From positions 1-51,956 of the forward strand of contig JAHXIP010000024.1 of NCBI GenBank assembly GCA_025655575.1: a stretch of 51,956 nucleotides of DNA. Direction: 5' to 3'. Position 1 is the first letter of the stretch; each line of letters begins with the position of its first letter. The translations under genes and the position numbers were made by a program. Below are positions 18,802 through 26,088 of this stretch, piece by piece. The notes under the pieces are model-generated. The model searched no databases and was not told the DNA's origin. It saw only the letters and a program-made list of their open reading frames with translations. Source of the DNA: Candidatus Thiodiazotropha sp. (ex Monitilora ramsayi). GTDB lineage: Bacteria > Pseudomonadota > Gammaproteobacteria > Chromatiales > Chromatiaceae.

Positions 18802-19548
18802 AGTACTTACCGATGATTGAATTTAGCTACGCTATTCTAACTTAGAGACTAAATCTGAATCGTTAACAAATGTATCTTAGGTTCAGTTCCGGTGTTGTTG
18901 ATCAAGTAAGCACCATTCTATTCCGGCCTCGTATCACTCAAACCATCAAGCGCAAGAGGTAGATACCAACCGGTAAAGCCCCAGGCGCGATTCATGTGGT
19001 AAAAATCCCGACTGCCGGAGCCCAACGGCCTCGACTACAAAGCAAAAAGCTCCAAAGTCGAAGCAAAAAGCTTCAGCCCCGAATGAAATTTGGACAATTA
19101 CACAGGAAATTTTACATACCCGCCAATTGCCTCGTCGTTGAAGTAAAAGGCTTCAACATGGGATAAAAAAAGCCAATGATGGAGGCATAGAGCCTAAAGC
19201 GTCGGGAAAAAAGCCACATACATCGACCAAAAAACCGGGCGAGCGGCGAAAAAAGCATCGCAGGCGTGTGAAAAGGGTGAGAGGATCGGACAGCCGAGCA
19301 TGGACCCGGCCGGCAGAAAGCGCCAGGTCTCGGTCGTGACCTCATCACGAGGATCGCAACGGAACTGATTGCTCGTCAGCGTACGCAGCTCTCTGGGGTT
19401 TTTTTTCTCTGGCCCCGTTTCAGTTGGTTATGCGATTAAAATATTAGGGGTCTAGTGGCTGGGGTCAGTCTGACGTTCCCCCAATTGTTTTTAGAAAATA
19501 AATGTGTCACGGTTTCTCAGACCCCTTTTTTGCTCTATTGAACTGCTA
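18802..19548. other. Intergenic region with short hairpins and repeated A-tract/GC motifs
   Basis: About 750 bases with no gene I can support. Between 19018 and 19280 there is a run of A4-7 tracts each followed by GC (near 19044, 19065, 19145, 19165, 19207 and 19240). Two clear hairpins are present: GAAGC with GCTTC at 19060-19074, and GTTGAAG with CTTCAAC at 19137-19157. One frame reads as broken Lys/Ala/Ser-rich sequence, so a decayed gene is possible. The substrate-binding gene ends at the right edge. Confidence 0.45.
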
Positions 19549-20526
19549 TTATCGTTTCTGTTCGGATGTTTTCTTGGCTGTTCTGGCTAAAGTATCTGGG
19601 ATCTCTATTCCGCTTGATTTCACTATGACGTCATTGATCAAAAGATCCCACTTTCTGTTTGAAGCAATCGGGATATCATTGGGTCTTGCGCCATTCAAGA
19701 TGGCAATTGCCGCTCTACCCGCCCATACTCCATGCTCTTCAGGAACTTTTGTGAATCCCAGTATCGTGTAGGGCAACATCCACCCATGATTAGTGGCGCT
19801 CAGCCTGCGAGTGTGAGTGCGTACAAACTCTTTAATATCGGTATTGTCCCAGTCATTTATTCCAGAATGGCTTCCAATAATGAGAAAATCATGGTTTTGT
19901 GCGGCTTTATATGCCTTCATCCAGTCTGAAGATGTGCTAACGAGATGGCTTTTTAAAGTGATGTCAAAATCGTGTGCAGCAGTAGCAAATCGCTGTAAAT
20001 TTTTTCTCTCTGTTAACGTATCTGCGCCTATATATACTGCGGAATCGACCTCGCCAAGAATATTCATCGCCTTGACTAAGAGTAGCCCTATGGGTGCGAC
20101 TTCGACTATGCCGGTAGTGTTCGTGTATGGAAATTCATACTCATCGATACTCCAGTTTATTCCGCAAAAAACAAAAGGTATGGAAGCGTCTCTATAATGC
20201 GTGGCGATAATATACTTTGCTGCGTTGTCATCGGCGGTTATCACCACATCGGGTTGCCACTCATCAATTATGGCTTTAGCGTTCAGTGCTGCTTGCTTTA
20301 TCGATGCCTCATCTTTGTGTCGTTTGGTGTCCATATCGAACTGCTTGATCTCGCATTGACCCTGCAAGGTATTGCGAAGCCCAAGCTCTACACGATCGGA
20401 CCATTCATAACCGGTATGGTAGGAAGAAATGAATAGACATTTGTTTGCCAGAGCAGAGTGAGAAAGGCACAAAAACAAAATAAATGATAGATAAGGAATC
20501 GTAGGTATAAGATTACGAGTTACCAT
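19549..20526 (-). CDS. Periplasmic ABC-type substrate-binding protein, orphan
   Basis: 325 residues with a signal peptide (LIPTIPYLSFILFLCLSHSALA) and a two-lobed periplasmic binding fold. Visible elements are CLFISSYHTGYEWSDRVELGL, IDEWQPDVVITADDNAAKYI, FVFCGINW, and PEEHGVWAGRAAIAILNGARPNDIPI near the C-terminus. The pattern fits the ABC sugar/amino-acid-type binding proteins (PF04392 style) often encoded beside signalling proteins. No permease or ATPase lies nearby, so a sensory role or an unlinked transporter is possible. The last residues (TAKKTSEQKR) are basic and unstructured. A possible AAGGAT site lies upstream of the ATG. Confidence 0.78.
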   Translation of the reverse strand: MVTRNLIPTIPYLSFILFLCLSHSALANKCLFISSYHTGYEWSDRVELGLRNTLQGQCEIKQFDMDTKRHKDEASIKQAALNAKAIIDEWQPDVVITADDNAAKYIIATHYRDASIPFVFCGINWSIDEYEFPYTNTTGIVEVAPIGLLLVKAMNILGEVDSAVYIGADTLTERKNLQRFATAAHDFDITLKSHLVSTSSDWMKAYKAAQNHDFLIIGSHSGINDWDNTDIKEFVRTHTRRLSATNHGWMLPYTILGFTKVPEEHGVWAGRAAIAILNGARPNDIPIASNRKWDLLINDVIVKSSGIEIPDTLARTAKKTSEQKR

Positions 20527-20631
20527 TTAGAGAATATCCTTTTTTGTGTTTATACCAAATAGATAGCTTATATTCAGAAACCGGCTTAACACTCAAGCAT
20601 GGCTAAGAGTCTGAATTCAGAATGATGCTCC

Positions 20632-20811
20632 TAGGGTCTGTTAACACTAATCCAGTACGCCCCGAAGGAAGTGCCCTTCGGGTTGAGCCTGAGAAAGTGC
20701 CACTCGGCGCTGCTCGTCGCTCATTTGGAACAACCAAATATCTCTCCTCGTGCCTTGATGGGCTCTTTTCCGGCTCAACATGGCGTATTGGATTAGTATT
20801 AACAGGCCCTA
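20632..20811. mobile_element. Miniature inverted-repeat element, 180 bp, TA-flanked
   Basis: Both ends begin with TA followed by GGG(T/C)CTGTTAA, and the two ends are inverted copies over about 30 bases (CTAATCCAGTACGCC at left, GGCGTATTGGATTAG at right). It contains a second inner inverted repeat (GCCTGAGAAAG at left, CTCTTTTCCGGC at right). It encodes nothing. A longer relative lies at 42294-42562. TA ends fit a target duplication of the IS630/Tc1-mariner kind, by inference. The copy is older: its arms are less well paired. Confidence 0.78.
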
Positions 20812-21159
20812 GAATAGCAGTACTCCGCATAATTTGTACCGGCACTCGATTTGGCCTGTTATTTGCCATTGGGGTTCACCACTGACTGCGGTTGAGCCCC
20901 TCGGCAACTAAGCGATACAGTTCGAATCCGGCTAACAGGAAGCCAGGTAGGCTCATACCGTACAAGAGTGGGGAGCCTCTCAAACCAATACCTATCTTGA
21001 CAGTCTGGAATCTTCCGCATAATTCCTTGAGGAAAATCCAGCCCTAGGAACGGCATGAATAAAATAAATCTGTCCCGGTTTTCTCGTCCCGGTTTTCTCC
21101 GGATGTTTGGAGAAAAGCATCCTCGCCTGTGGTGTAGTGGCTGGTGCAGGTGAGACCAG

Positions 21160-21205
21160 CTCCTGCCAGAATAAAAGCCTATTGGATCAGTTTTATCAGG
21201 CCTTA
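21160..21205. repeat. Isolated right end of the miniature element
   Basis: The bases around 21171-21206 (CTATTGGATCAG, then ATCAGGCCTTAG) resemble the right terminus of the 20632 and 42294 elements, but no matching left end was found nearby. Part of a patch of degraded copies upstream of the NACHT region. Confidence 0.5.
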
Positions 21206-21712
21206 GAAGGAGGGGGCGGTCTCAGGGTTTAAATCAAAACAGGCGTGTAAGTATATGGCTGCCTTGTGCCTGTCGTCTCGACTATCACTGATATCGTCTG
21301 TTTCGCCTGTTATTTTTACCTCAAGTTGATCGTTTATACAGGAGATGATCTCTATGTGAACCTCGTCAATTCCCTCATGACTGAATTGGAAGATGTTAGT
21401 TGCCCAGTCGCTGATCCTCTTGTTAAATCCGCTTGGTATATAAAGTTTGTCTCCAGGCTTGAGAGAGGGTCTTGGCTCGGTGAATCCGTAGTAGTGGTTG
21501 ATCTCAAGAAAGGGCATGATGCCGGAGTCAATGTTGTCTTTAAGAACTTTGATCGCCTCATCGGTCTGAACTTCAAAGGTTGCAACATAGTCTTCAGTGC
21601 GTATGTTATCTACACACACGAAGGTGCTGCCAATGTTATACAGGGCACTTTCAATGCGATATTCTTCGATACCTTCGGGTCTTTTTAAGATCAGTTTTCC
21701 TTTTTCAAACAC
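21203..21712 (-). CDS. Hypothetical protein
   Basis: 169 residues of a family I do not recognise, starting at GTG 21712 with AAGGAAG 7 bases upstream. No signal peptide or membrane segment. Regions such as YVATFEVQTDEAIKVLKDNIDSG, LKPGDKLYIPSGFNKRI and DEVHIEIISCINDQLEVKI suggest a mixed alpha/beta cytoplasmic protein. It is acidic and lies between fragments of the miniature element in an accessory-looking region, so it may be recently acquired. Confidence 0.65.
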   Translation of the reverse strand: MFEKGKLILKRPEGIEEYRIESALYNIGSTFVCVDNIRTEDYVATFEVQTDEAIKVLKDNIDSGIMPFLEINHYYGFTEPRPSLKPGDKLYIPSGFNKRISDWATNIFQFSHEGIDEVHIEIISCINDQLEVKITGETDDISDSRDDRHKAAIYLHACFDLNPETAPSF

Positions 21713-21833
21713 TGGAGTCTTCCTTATTGTTAAGCCGCCCAGGCGGGTATCTGAAGTATCAGATGAAAATCTGCAGTAGCAAGCCTTCCAGGAAGAGACT
21801 GGAATGTCTACCCTGTGCTGCGTCTCGATTCGA

Positions 21834-21872
21834 TACGGCGTATTGGATTAGTGTTTACAGGCTCTACTAGCA
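21834..21872. repeat. Isolated right end of the miniature element
   Basis: GGCGTATTGGATTAGTGTTT followed by ACAGGCTCTA matches the right terminus of the element at 20632-20811. No left end is found nearby. It overlaps the last codons of the RDD gene at 21867. Confidence 0.55.
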
Positions 21873-22361
21873 CATAACGACCTTGGTGCCGGCGATCAGG
21901 TCGTGTACGCAGCGTCTGTCCTTGCGAAAGATGAATAACAAATTGATCAGCATCAGCAGTGAGCCAAGCAAAGGAATCATGGATACGATGGTGATCGGCA
22001 GGTAGCGCTTGCCCAGGAGTTGTGGGGCCCCTTTCAACTGATCATCCGTACCGGTGATTCTGATCTTAAGCAGCTTCTTGCCGACGGTCTGTCCATTCTT
22101 GTTCAGGAAGTAGTAGTGAACCAGGACAAAGCCTATGAAGCCGTAGACGCCGCCAGCAAGCATGTAGATTAGCGGGGCCTGGGCACCGGCAGCAATGAAA
22201 TCCCACATCCCGCTCAGTAACCAGAAAGGAACAGCGATGGCGATACCGATCAAGCCGTCGATCAAAGCGGCCAAAAACCGGGAACCGCGAGTGGCGAGCG
22301 TGACGGAGTCTTGCTCGTCTTTCTCCAGATTGGACAGGGGGGTTTCGTAGGGATTGCTCAT
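21867..22361 (-). CDS. RDD family membrane protein
   Basis: 164 residues. After a short cytoplasmic head comes RGSRFLAALIDGLIGIAIAVPFW, the RDD signature with Arg and Asp in helix 1. Further membrane helices are AQAPLIYMLAGGVYGFIGFVLVHYYF and YLPITIVSMIPLLGSLLMLINLLFIF. The linker NGQTVGKKLLKIRI and the C-terminal RRCVHDLIAGTKVV are also family-typical. Small RDD proteins are inner-membrane proteins, some linked to Na+/H+ transport, but the role is generally unknown. The stop codon lies within a copy of a miniature-element end. GAGTGTAAC upstream of the ATG gives a modest binding site. Confidence 0.88.
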   Translation of the reverse strand: MSNPYETPLSNLEKDEQDSVTLATRGSRFLAALIDGLIGIAIAVPFWLLSGMWDFIAAGAQAPLIYMLAGGVYGFIGFVLVHYYFLNKNGQTVGKKLLKIRITGTDDQLKGAPQLLGKRYLPITIVSMIPLLGSLLMLINLLFIFRKDRRCVHDLIAGTKVVMC

Positions 22362-22505
22362 GTTACACTCCTGTATCGCGTTTGGATGAGTCCGTATCGG
22401 TCGTCTAATACACTATACCGTAGAAATGGCGGGTCGGGAAACGGAGAGCCTTCGTCATGATCTGACGCTCTGTGTAAATATAAATATGTCCCGGTTTTCA
22501 AATTA

Positions 22506-24938
22506 TCATTTGTCACCGACCCCGTTCTTCGTGTGTTCGAGAACTTTAACTTCTTGATTTCTGACTTCTAGCAGTTGTGATCCTAATTCGTCTAGAAGAT
22601 TTTGTTTTAAATGTCCAACTTTGACATCTAATAGATTGATTATTTTATCTGCATATTTTCGTTGAGAATCAGAGACTATTCTGATCTCTTTCGATAAAAA
22701 GCTTCCTAGATGGCATGCAAGTAAATAATTAGTATTTGAAATGCTATTTGCTTTTAGAATATTGAATGCTAAGTCAAGTCTACCAATTTCAATTAAGGCC
22801 ACTGTTAACCAAAAAGAATGAGCGTCTGATGAATGGCTCTCAAGCTCAGAGTAATTTTCTGACCATTTTAGTATGGCTTCGCTGAAATCTTCTAAATTAT
22901 GTAAAGCGACAGCGTCACGACCAGATAGATAGTACATAACGAAATCTGTGATTGGGGTTTTAGATCCTGTGTCGCTTAGCGCTTTTAATGAACCGTCCTC
23001 AGATGAAGAAAGGGCGCAAACTACCCATTTCCAAACATCGATTTTTTCATCGACAGGTGATAGATAAGATGCCTGTAATGCAATACCTATTGTTATTGCT
23101 GCTTGCATTAAATACGCGGAACTTCTTGGTTTATATGTTGTTGTAATGTCGAGCAAATTATTGATGTCATCGGGATTGTCACCAAAATAAAAGACAATGC
23201 AATTTCTCCACCAATCATCATCGATTATTTCTGCTACAAAATCATTGTTATCAATGCCACGTCCAGCAAAAAATTCTTGGAGAAGGTGATGTCTGAATTC
23301 AATCTCATTATCAAGTATGCGAAATAAACCTGAGCGATAAATAAGCTCATTTGTTATTATTTCATTATCCCCTGAGTGTCCTCTAATGGATAGTTCATTT
23401 GTAATAAGATCCTTTAATCTACTAAGAGATAACTTTGTCTGCCTATCACTGTGCAATGTAAAGGCAATTTTAGTTAGTAAAAAGTCTTTTAAAGGTGCAT
23501 GATATTGTTGAGATAGCCCTTTTTCTTCGTCCCACCTGCCAAGCATTAATTCAGTGAATTTTTTAAATAATTCAGTGATGTTGGCTGGTATGTCTTTCCT
23601 TGATAAGTCAGAAGTGGCAGCAAAGACAGTTATTAATAGCGGGCTTAACTCAATTCCATGAACTTGGTCTATTCTTCTTAGAAGTTCTTTGCTTTGCTCC
23701 TTGGGTAGTTCGTGCTTTTTGCTTTGAACGCATTTAATGATTTTTTCTGCTTGTTTTAGGCTCAATGGGTGTATGTGAACTCTGTGGAATCCTTCTAGCT
23801 CCTTAATTGCAAGAATGTTTTTATAAGGTCTAGAGGTCAAAATTATTTTATTTTTTGGGTATTTATTGTGAAGTGCCTTGATTTCGCTTATAAGTTGTGA
23901 TCTTTTTTCGGCAGAAGCAATTTCATCAATTGCATCAATCAAAAACAATACTTGGCCTTTTTCCAGGTTATTTGGAGAAAAGCATGCGTTATCTGTGTTA
24001 GCGAGTTTTCTTGTTATATGGTCTGAGAAGTTTATTAATGTTTCGAATTCTGAGGTTATGTAATCATTGGCCTTAACGATTATAGGAATTATATAATCAT
24101 AGGATGACTCAACAGAACTCTTTGCTGTGATATAGGCAAGTCTAAGAAGAGATGTTGATTTGCCAAAGCCAGCTTCGCCAAGAATAAGGCTTGGATTTAT
24201 TTTTTTATGAATAATATCTTGTAAGGAAAACTCATCAATTTCTTGTGTTTTATATATTTTTCCTCGAAACTTTTCTATCTTAATTTTATGATGATACAAA
24301 CCAAGTTCAACATAATCACTATCAGCAGCAGCTTTCGATAAGAATGGGCTTATTCGAAGTGTCTCCTCTTCATTGCCTTGATCAACTTCAACAAGATTTT
24401 TTAATGCGCGCAAATATGGCATTAACTCAACATCAATTCCTAGCCAAAATTCTGGATAGTGTTCGTCTGTTAAGGGGATGATTTCGTCAGAATCAAGAAA
24501 GTGTATTCTAGTGTCCTTAACTTCAGATACAATATGAGATCTTGCTGCATCGTTTATTTTTCCACTTGTACAAAGTATTACTTTTGAGGGGAAAATGCGC
24601 TTTTTTTCTTTTAATAAAGGTATTGGTTGTGCTAAAGCTGTATTTAATTGTGTGATTGCAGAAACAACATTTTGTGAGGCTTTTGAAGAGAGGGTTAAAT
24701 TGCCTTTTTTTGTTTGAATCGCAACGTATTCTTTTTGATCGAGTCTGTTGACTTCTGAGAATACTGCATCTTTTCCATATTCTGTTGGACCACAAAAATC
24801 CCTACCGTCTTGATAGCCTATACGAAGAAGTAGTGGTCGTATCAGTTCATCTCTAAAGCTGTCTTCAGACATTTCTTTCAAAAATTTCTCTTTTTTAAAT
24901 CTAGATATTGAGCAAGAGTTAACAATAAGATCAGTCAT
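22506..24938 (-). CDS. Nuclease-NACHT STAND protein, probable antiphage defence
   Basis: 810 residues. Residues 20-170 look like a PD-(D/E)XK (Mrr-type) nuclease: D57 in YGKDAVF, then Q75 and K77 in YVAIQTKKGN, the D...Q-x-K pattern. A NACHT NTPase follows: Walker A GEAGFGKS at 254-261, Walker B LFLIDAIDE at 331-339 and LTSRP at 367-371. The winged-helix part ends in HHLLQEFFAGR, typical of STAND proteins, and about 250 helical C-terminal residues could be the sensor. The sequence is strongly AT-rich against its neighbours. Family knowledge: bacterial NACHT proteins sense phage and trigger an effector; DNA cleavage as effector here is inference. The last codons lie inside a REP-like motif. 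Confidence 0.87.
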   Translation of the reverse strand: MTDLIVNSCSISRFKKEKFLKEMSEDSFRDELIRPLLLRIGYQDGRDFCGPTEYGKDAVFSEVNRLDQKEYVAIQTKKGNLTLSSKASQNVVSAITQLNTALAQPIPLLKEKKRIFPSKVILCTSGKINDAARSHIVSEVKDTRIHFLDSDEIIPLTDEHYPEFWLGIDVELMPYLRALKNLVEVDQGNEEETLRISPFLSKAAADSDYVELGLYHHKIKIEKFRGKIYKTQEIDEFSLQDIIHKKINPSLILGEAGFGKSTSLLRLAYITAKSSVESSYDYIIPIIVKANDYITSEFETLINFSDHITRKLANTDNACFSPNNLEKGQVLFLIDAIDEIASAEKRSQLISEIKALHNKYPKNKIILTSRPYKNILAIKELEGFHRVHIHPLSLKQAEKIIKCVQSKKHELPKEQSKELLRRIDQVHGIELSPLLITVFAATSDLSRKDIPANITELFKKFTELMLGRWDEEKGLSQQYHAPLKDFLLTKIAFTLHSDRQTKLSLSRLKDLITNELSIRGHSGDNEIITNELIYRSGLFRILDNEIEFRHHLLQEFFAGRGIDNNDFVAEIIDDDWWRNCIVFYFGDNPDDINNLLDITTTYKPRSSAYLMQAAITIGIALQASYLSPVDEKIDVWKWVVCALSSSEDGSLKALSDTGSKTPITDFVMYYLSGRDAVALHNLEDFSEAILKWSENYSELESHSSDAHSFWLTVALIEIGRLDLAFNILKANSISNTNYLLACHLGSFLSKEIRIVSDSQRKYADKIINLLDVKVGHLKQNLLDELGSQLLEVRNQEVKVLEHTKNGVGDK
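22508..22523. repeat. Single arm of the TTTGTCACCGACCCC repeat
   Basis: Sixteen bases identical to the right arm of the inverted repeat at 18575-18590. Read on the minus strand it supplies the last codons and the TGA stop of the NACHT gene, suggesting that the 3' end of that gene was set by insertion or recombination at the repeat. Confidence 0.6.
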
Positions 24939-25065
24939 AAAAAGTCCATATAATTGTTAAAATAATAAAAGAAAAAAGATCGAATTATATCCACTATAAA
25001 AAATATAATGAAAAATTATCTCCCTGTTTTACCTGCCTTGTTATTTCTGTTTCTTAGTGGCTTTG

Positions 25066-25539
25066 TTATGATTTGCATTTGGATGACCAGCCTCCCATGC
25101 TATGTTTTTGTCTCTCAACGAAAGATTCCAGTATGTCTGTTCGTTCGTGCTCTCTTGCTTTTGCTTCTATTAGCTGTAGTAGAGCCTTTCCTTTCCGCGC
25201 TTTCGCATTGTGTTCTGGGTCGTCACTACAATACTGATTAATATTGATGCTGGAAACCTCATCGATAAACTTTAAAGTGAGTTCTGACAGCTCTTTATCT
25301 CTAGCATATTCCTCAAGAGAATTATTGAGTGACTGTTCTTTTTCCTTTATTTTCGATTCAATGCTTTTAGCTTTATTAAATAACGCTTCAGCTTCAAGTT
25401 TTATTTTATATGCGTTCTTTTCTGCCTCAAGAGTAAGTAGTCGTTGTTGATCGATGTAGTACCATGCTCCGCTAAAAAGCAATATGACAAAAATAAAAGA
25501 TGCTAAAGAGCCTAGTACTTTTTCTTTTGTAAATTCCAT
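25066..25539 (-). CDS. Membrane-anchored coiled-coil protein
   Basis: 157 residues. One membrane helix at about 11-30 (SLASFIFVILLFSGAWYYI) is followed by a Lys/Glu-rich coiled coil at about 33-85 (AEKNAYKIKLEAEALFNKAK, IKEKEQSLNNSLEEYARDKE). A small C-terminal domain contains one CSDDPEHNAKARKGKALLQL segment. AAGGATG lies 5 bases upstream of the ATG. It shares strand and AT-rich composition with the NACHT gene but is separated from it by about 130 bases of AT-rich DNA and lies upstream. A shared transcript and a shared function are possible but unproven. Family not recognised. Confidence 0.72.
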   Translation of the reverse strand: MEFTKEKVLGSLASFIFVILLFSGAWYYIDQQRLLTLEAEKNAYKIKLEAEALFNKAKSIESKIKEKEQSLNNSLEEYARDKELSELTLKFIDEVSSININQYCSDDPEHNAKARKGKALLQLIEAKAREHERTDILESFVERQKHSMGGWSSKCKS

Positions 25540-25681
25540 GTTACATCCTTATACATAATTGCAATTCCACATCAATGCCATACTGTTATAAAAGTATGGA
25601 TTCCGTGTGAAAATCTGATTGTAGTGTAAAAGATTGATGCGGAAGTTATCAGAAACAAAAAAGGGGTTAAAAACAATAAAG

Positions 25682-25716
25682 AAAAACCGGGCGATGAGAG
25701 ACAGCACCATCGCCCG
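25682..25716 (-). terminator. Rho-independent terminator behind the zinc-ribbon gene
   Basis: A perfect 9-bp stem (CGGGCGATG at 25688-25696 with CATCGCCCG at 25708-25716) and an 11-base loop, followed on the minus strand by GG and five T residues. Confidence 0.88.
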
Positions 25717-25753
25717 CCTGCAGTGGCAGGTAGTGAGGAGAAAATGTAGGTCG

Positions 25754-25987
25754 TTAAACGTGCCGCAGGGTCCGTTTCCCAAAGCGGCTCATTTGTCCTG
25801 ATAACTGCTCTTTCCATTGATCAATCGTCCTGGTCGTCAACTGGGTCCGTCCACAGGTGGGGCATTCGTATCTCGACTGTTCGGTCTGCCCGATCTTTTG
25901 CGACTCCAACCTGGCCATGAGAGAAGCGCAATGTGAACAATGCATGTGGTTTGCCTCCAGTAAAAGTTTTACTGACTTAACTGACAT
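25754..25987 (-). CDS. Small zinc-ribbon protein
   Basis: 77 residues with two CxxC pairs, C17-C20 (CSHC) and C42-C45 (CPTC), spaced as in a zinc ribbon, followed by a basic C-terminus (RFGKRTLRHV). Probably a small nucleic-acid- or protein-binding zinc protein of the cytoplasm. The start is uncertain because the site before 25987 is weak and the ATG at 25945 lies just before the first CxxC. Followed by a strong terminator. The AT content is normal, so it marks the right border of the AT-rich island. Confidence 0.72.
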   Translation of the reverse strand: MSVKSVKLLLEANHMHCSHCASLMARLESQKIGQTEQSRYECPTCGRTQLTTRTIDQWKEQLSGQMSRFGKRTLRHV

Positions 25988-26088
25988 ATCTTAAAAGGGT
26001 GTGCCTGCTTCGCTCGGATCACTGGGGTCGTGAGCGAAGCGGGCACAGAAAACTCGAACTTTAAAACTCAACACTCAAAACTATTCAA

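Noticed and set aside
19112..19348. Minus-strand open frame of 78 codons, Phe/Arg-rich
   Set aside because: It is the reverse of the A-tract region; no start signal and no domain. Kept only as a structural oddity.
20603..20885. Two overlapping open frames of about 88 codons on opposite strands
   Set aside because: Both arise from the palindromic miniature element; similar frames occur in the 42294 copy.
25008..25241. Plus-strand hydrophobic frame of 77 codons
   Set aside because: It is the antisense of the coiled-coil gene at 25066-25539, which has a good ribosome binding site.
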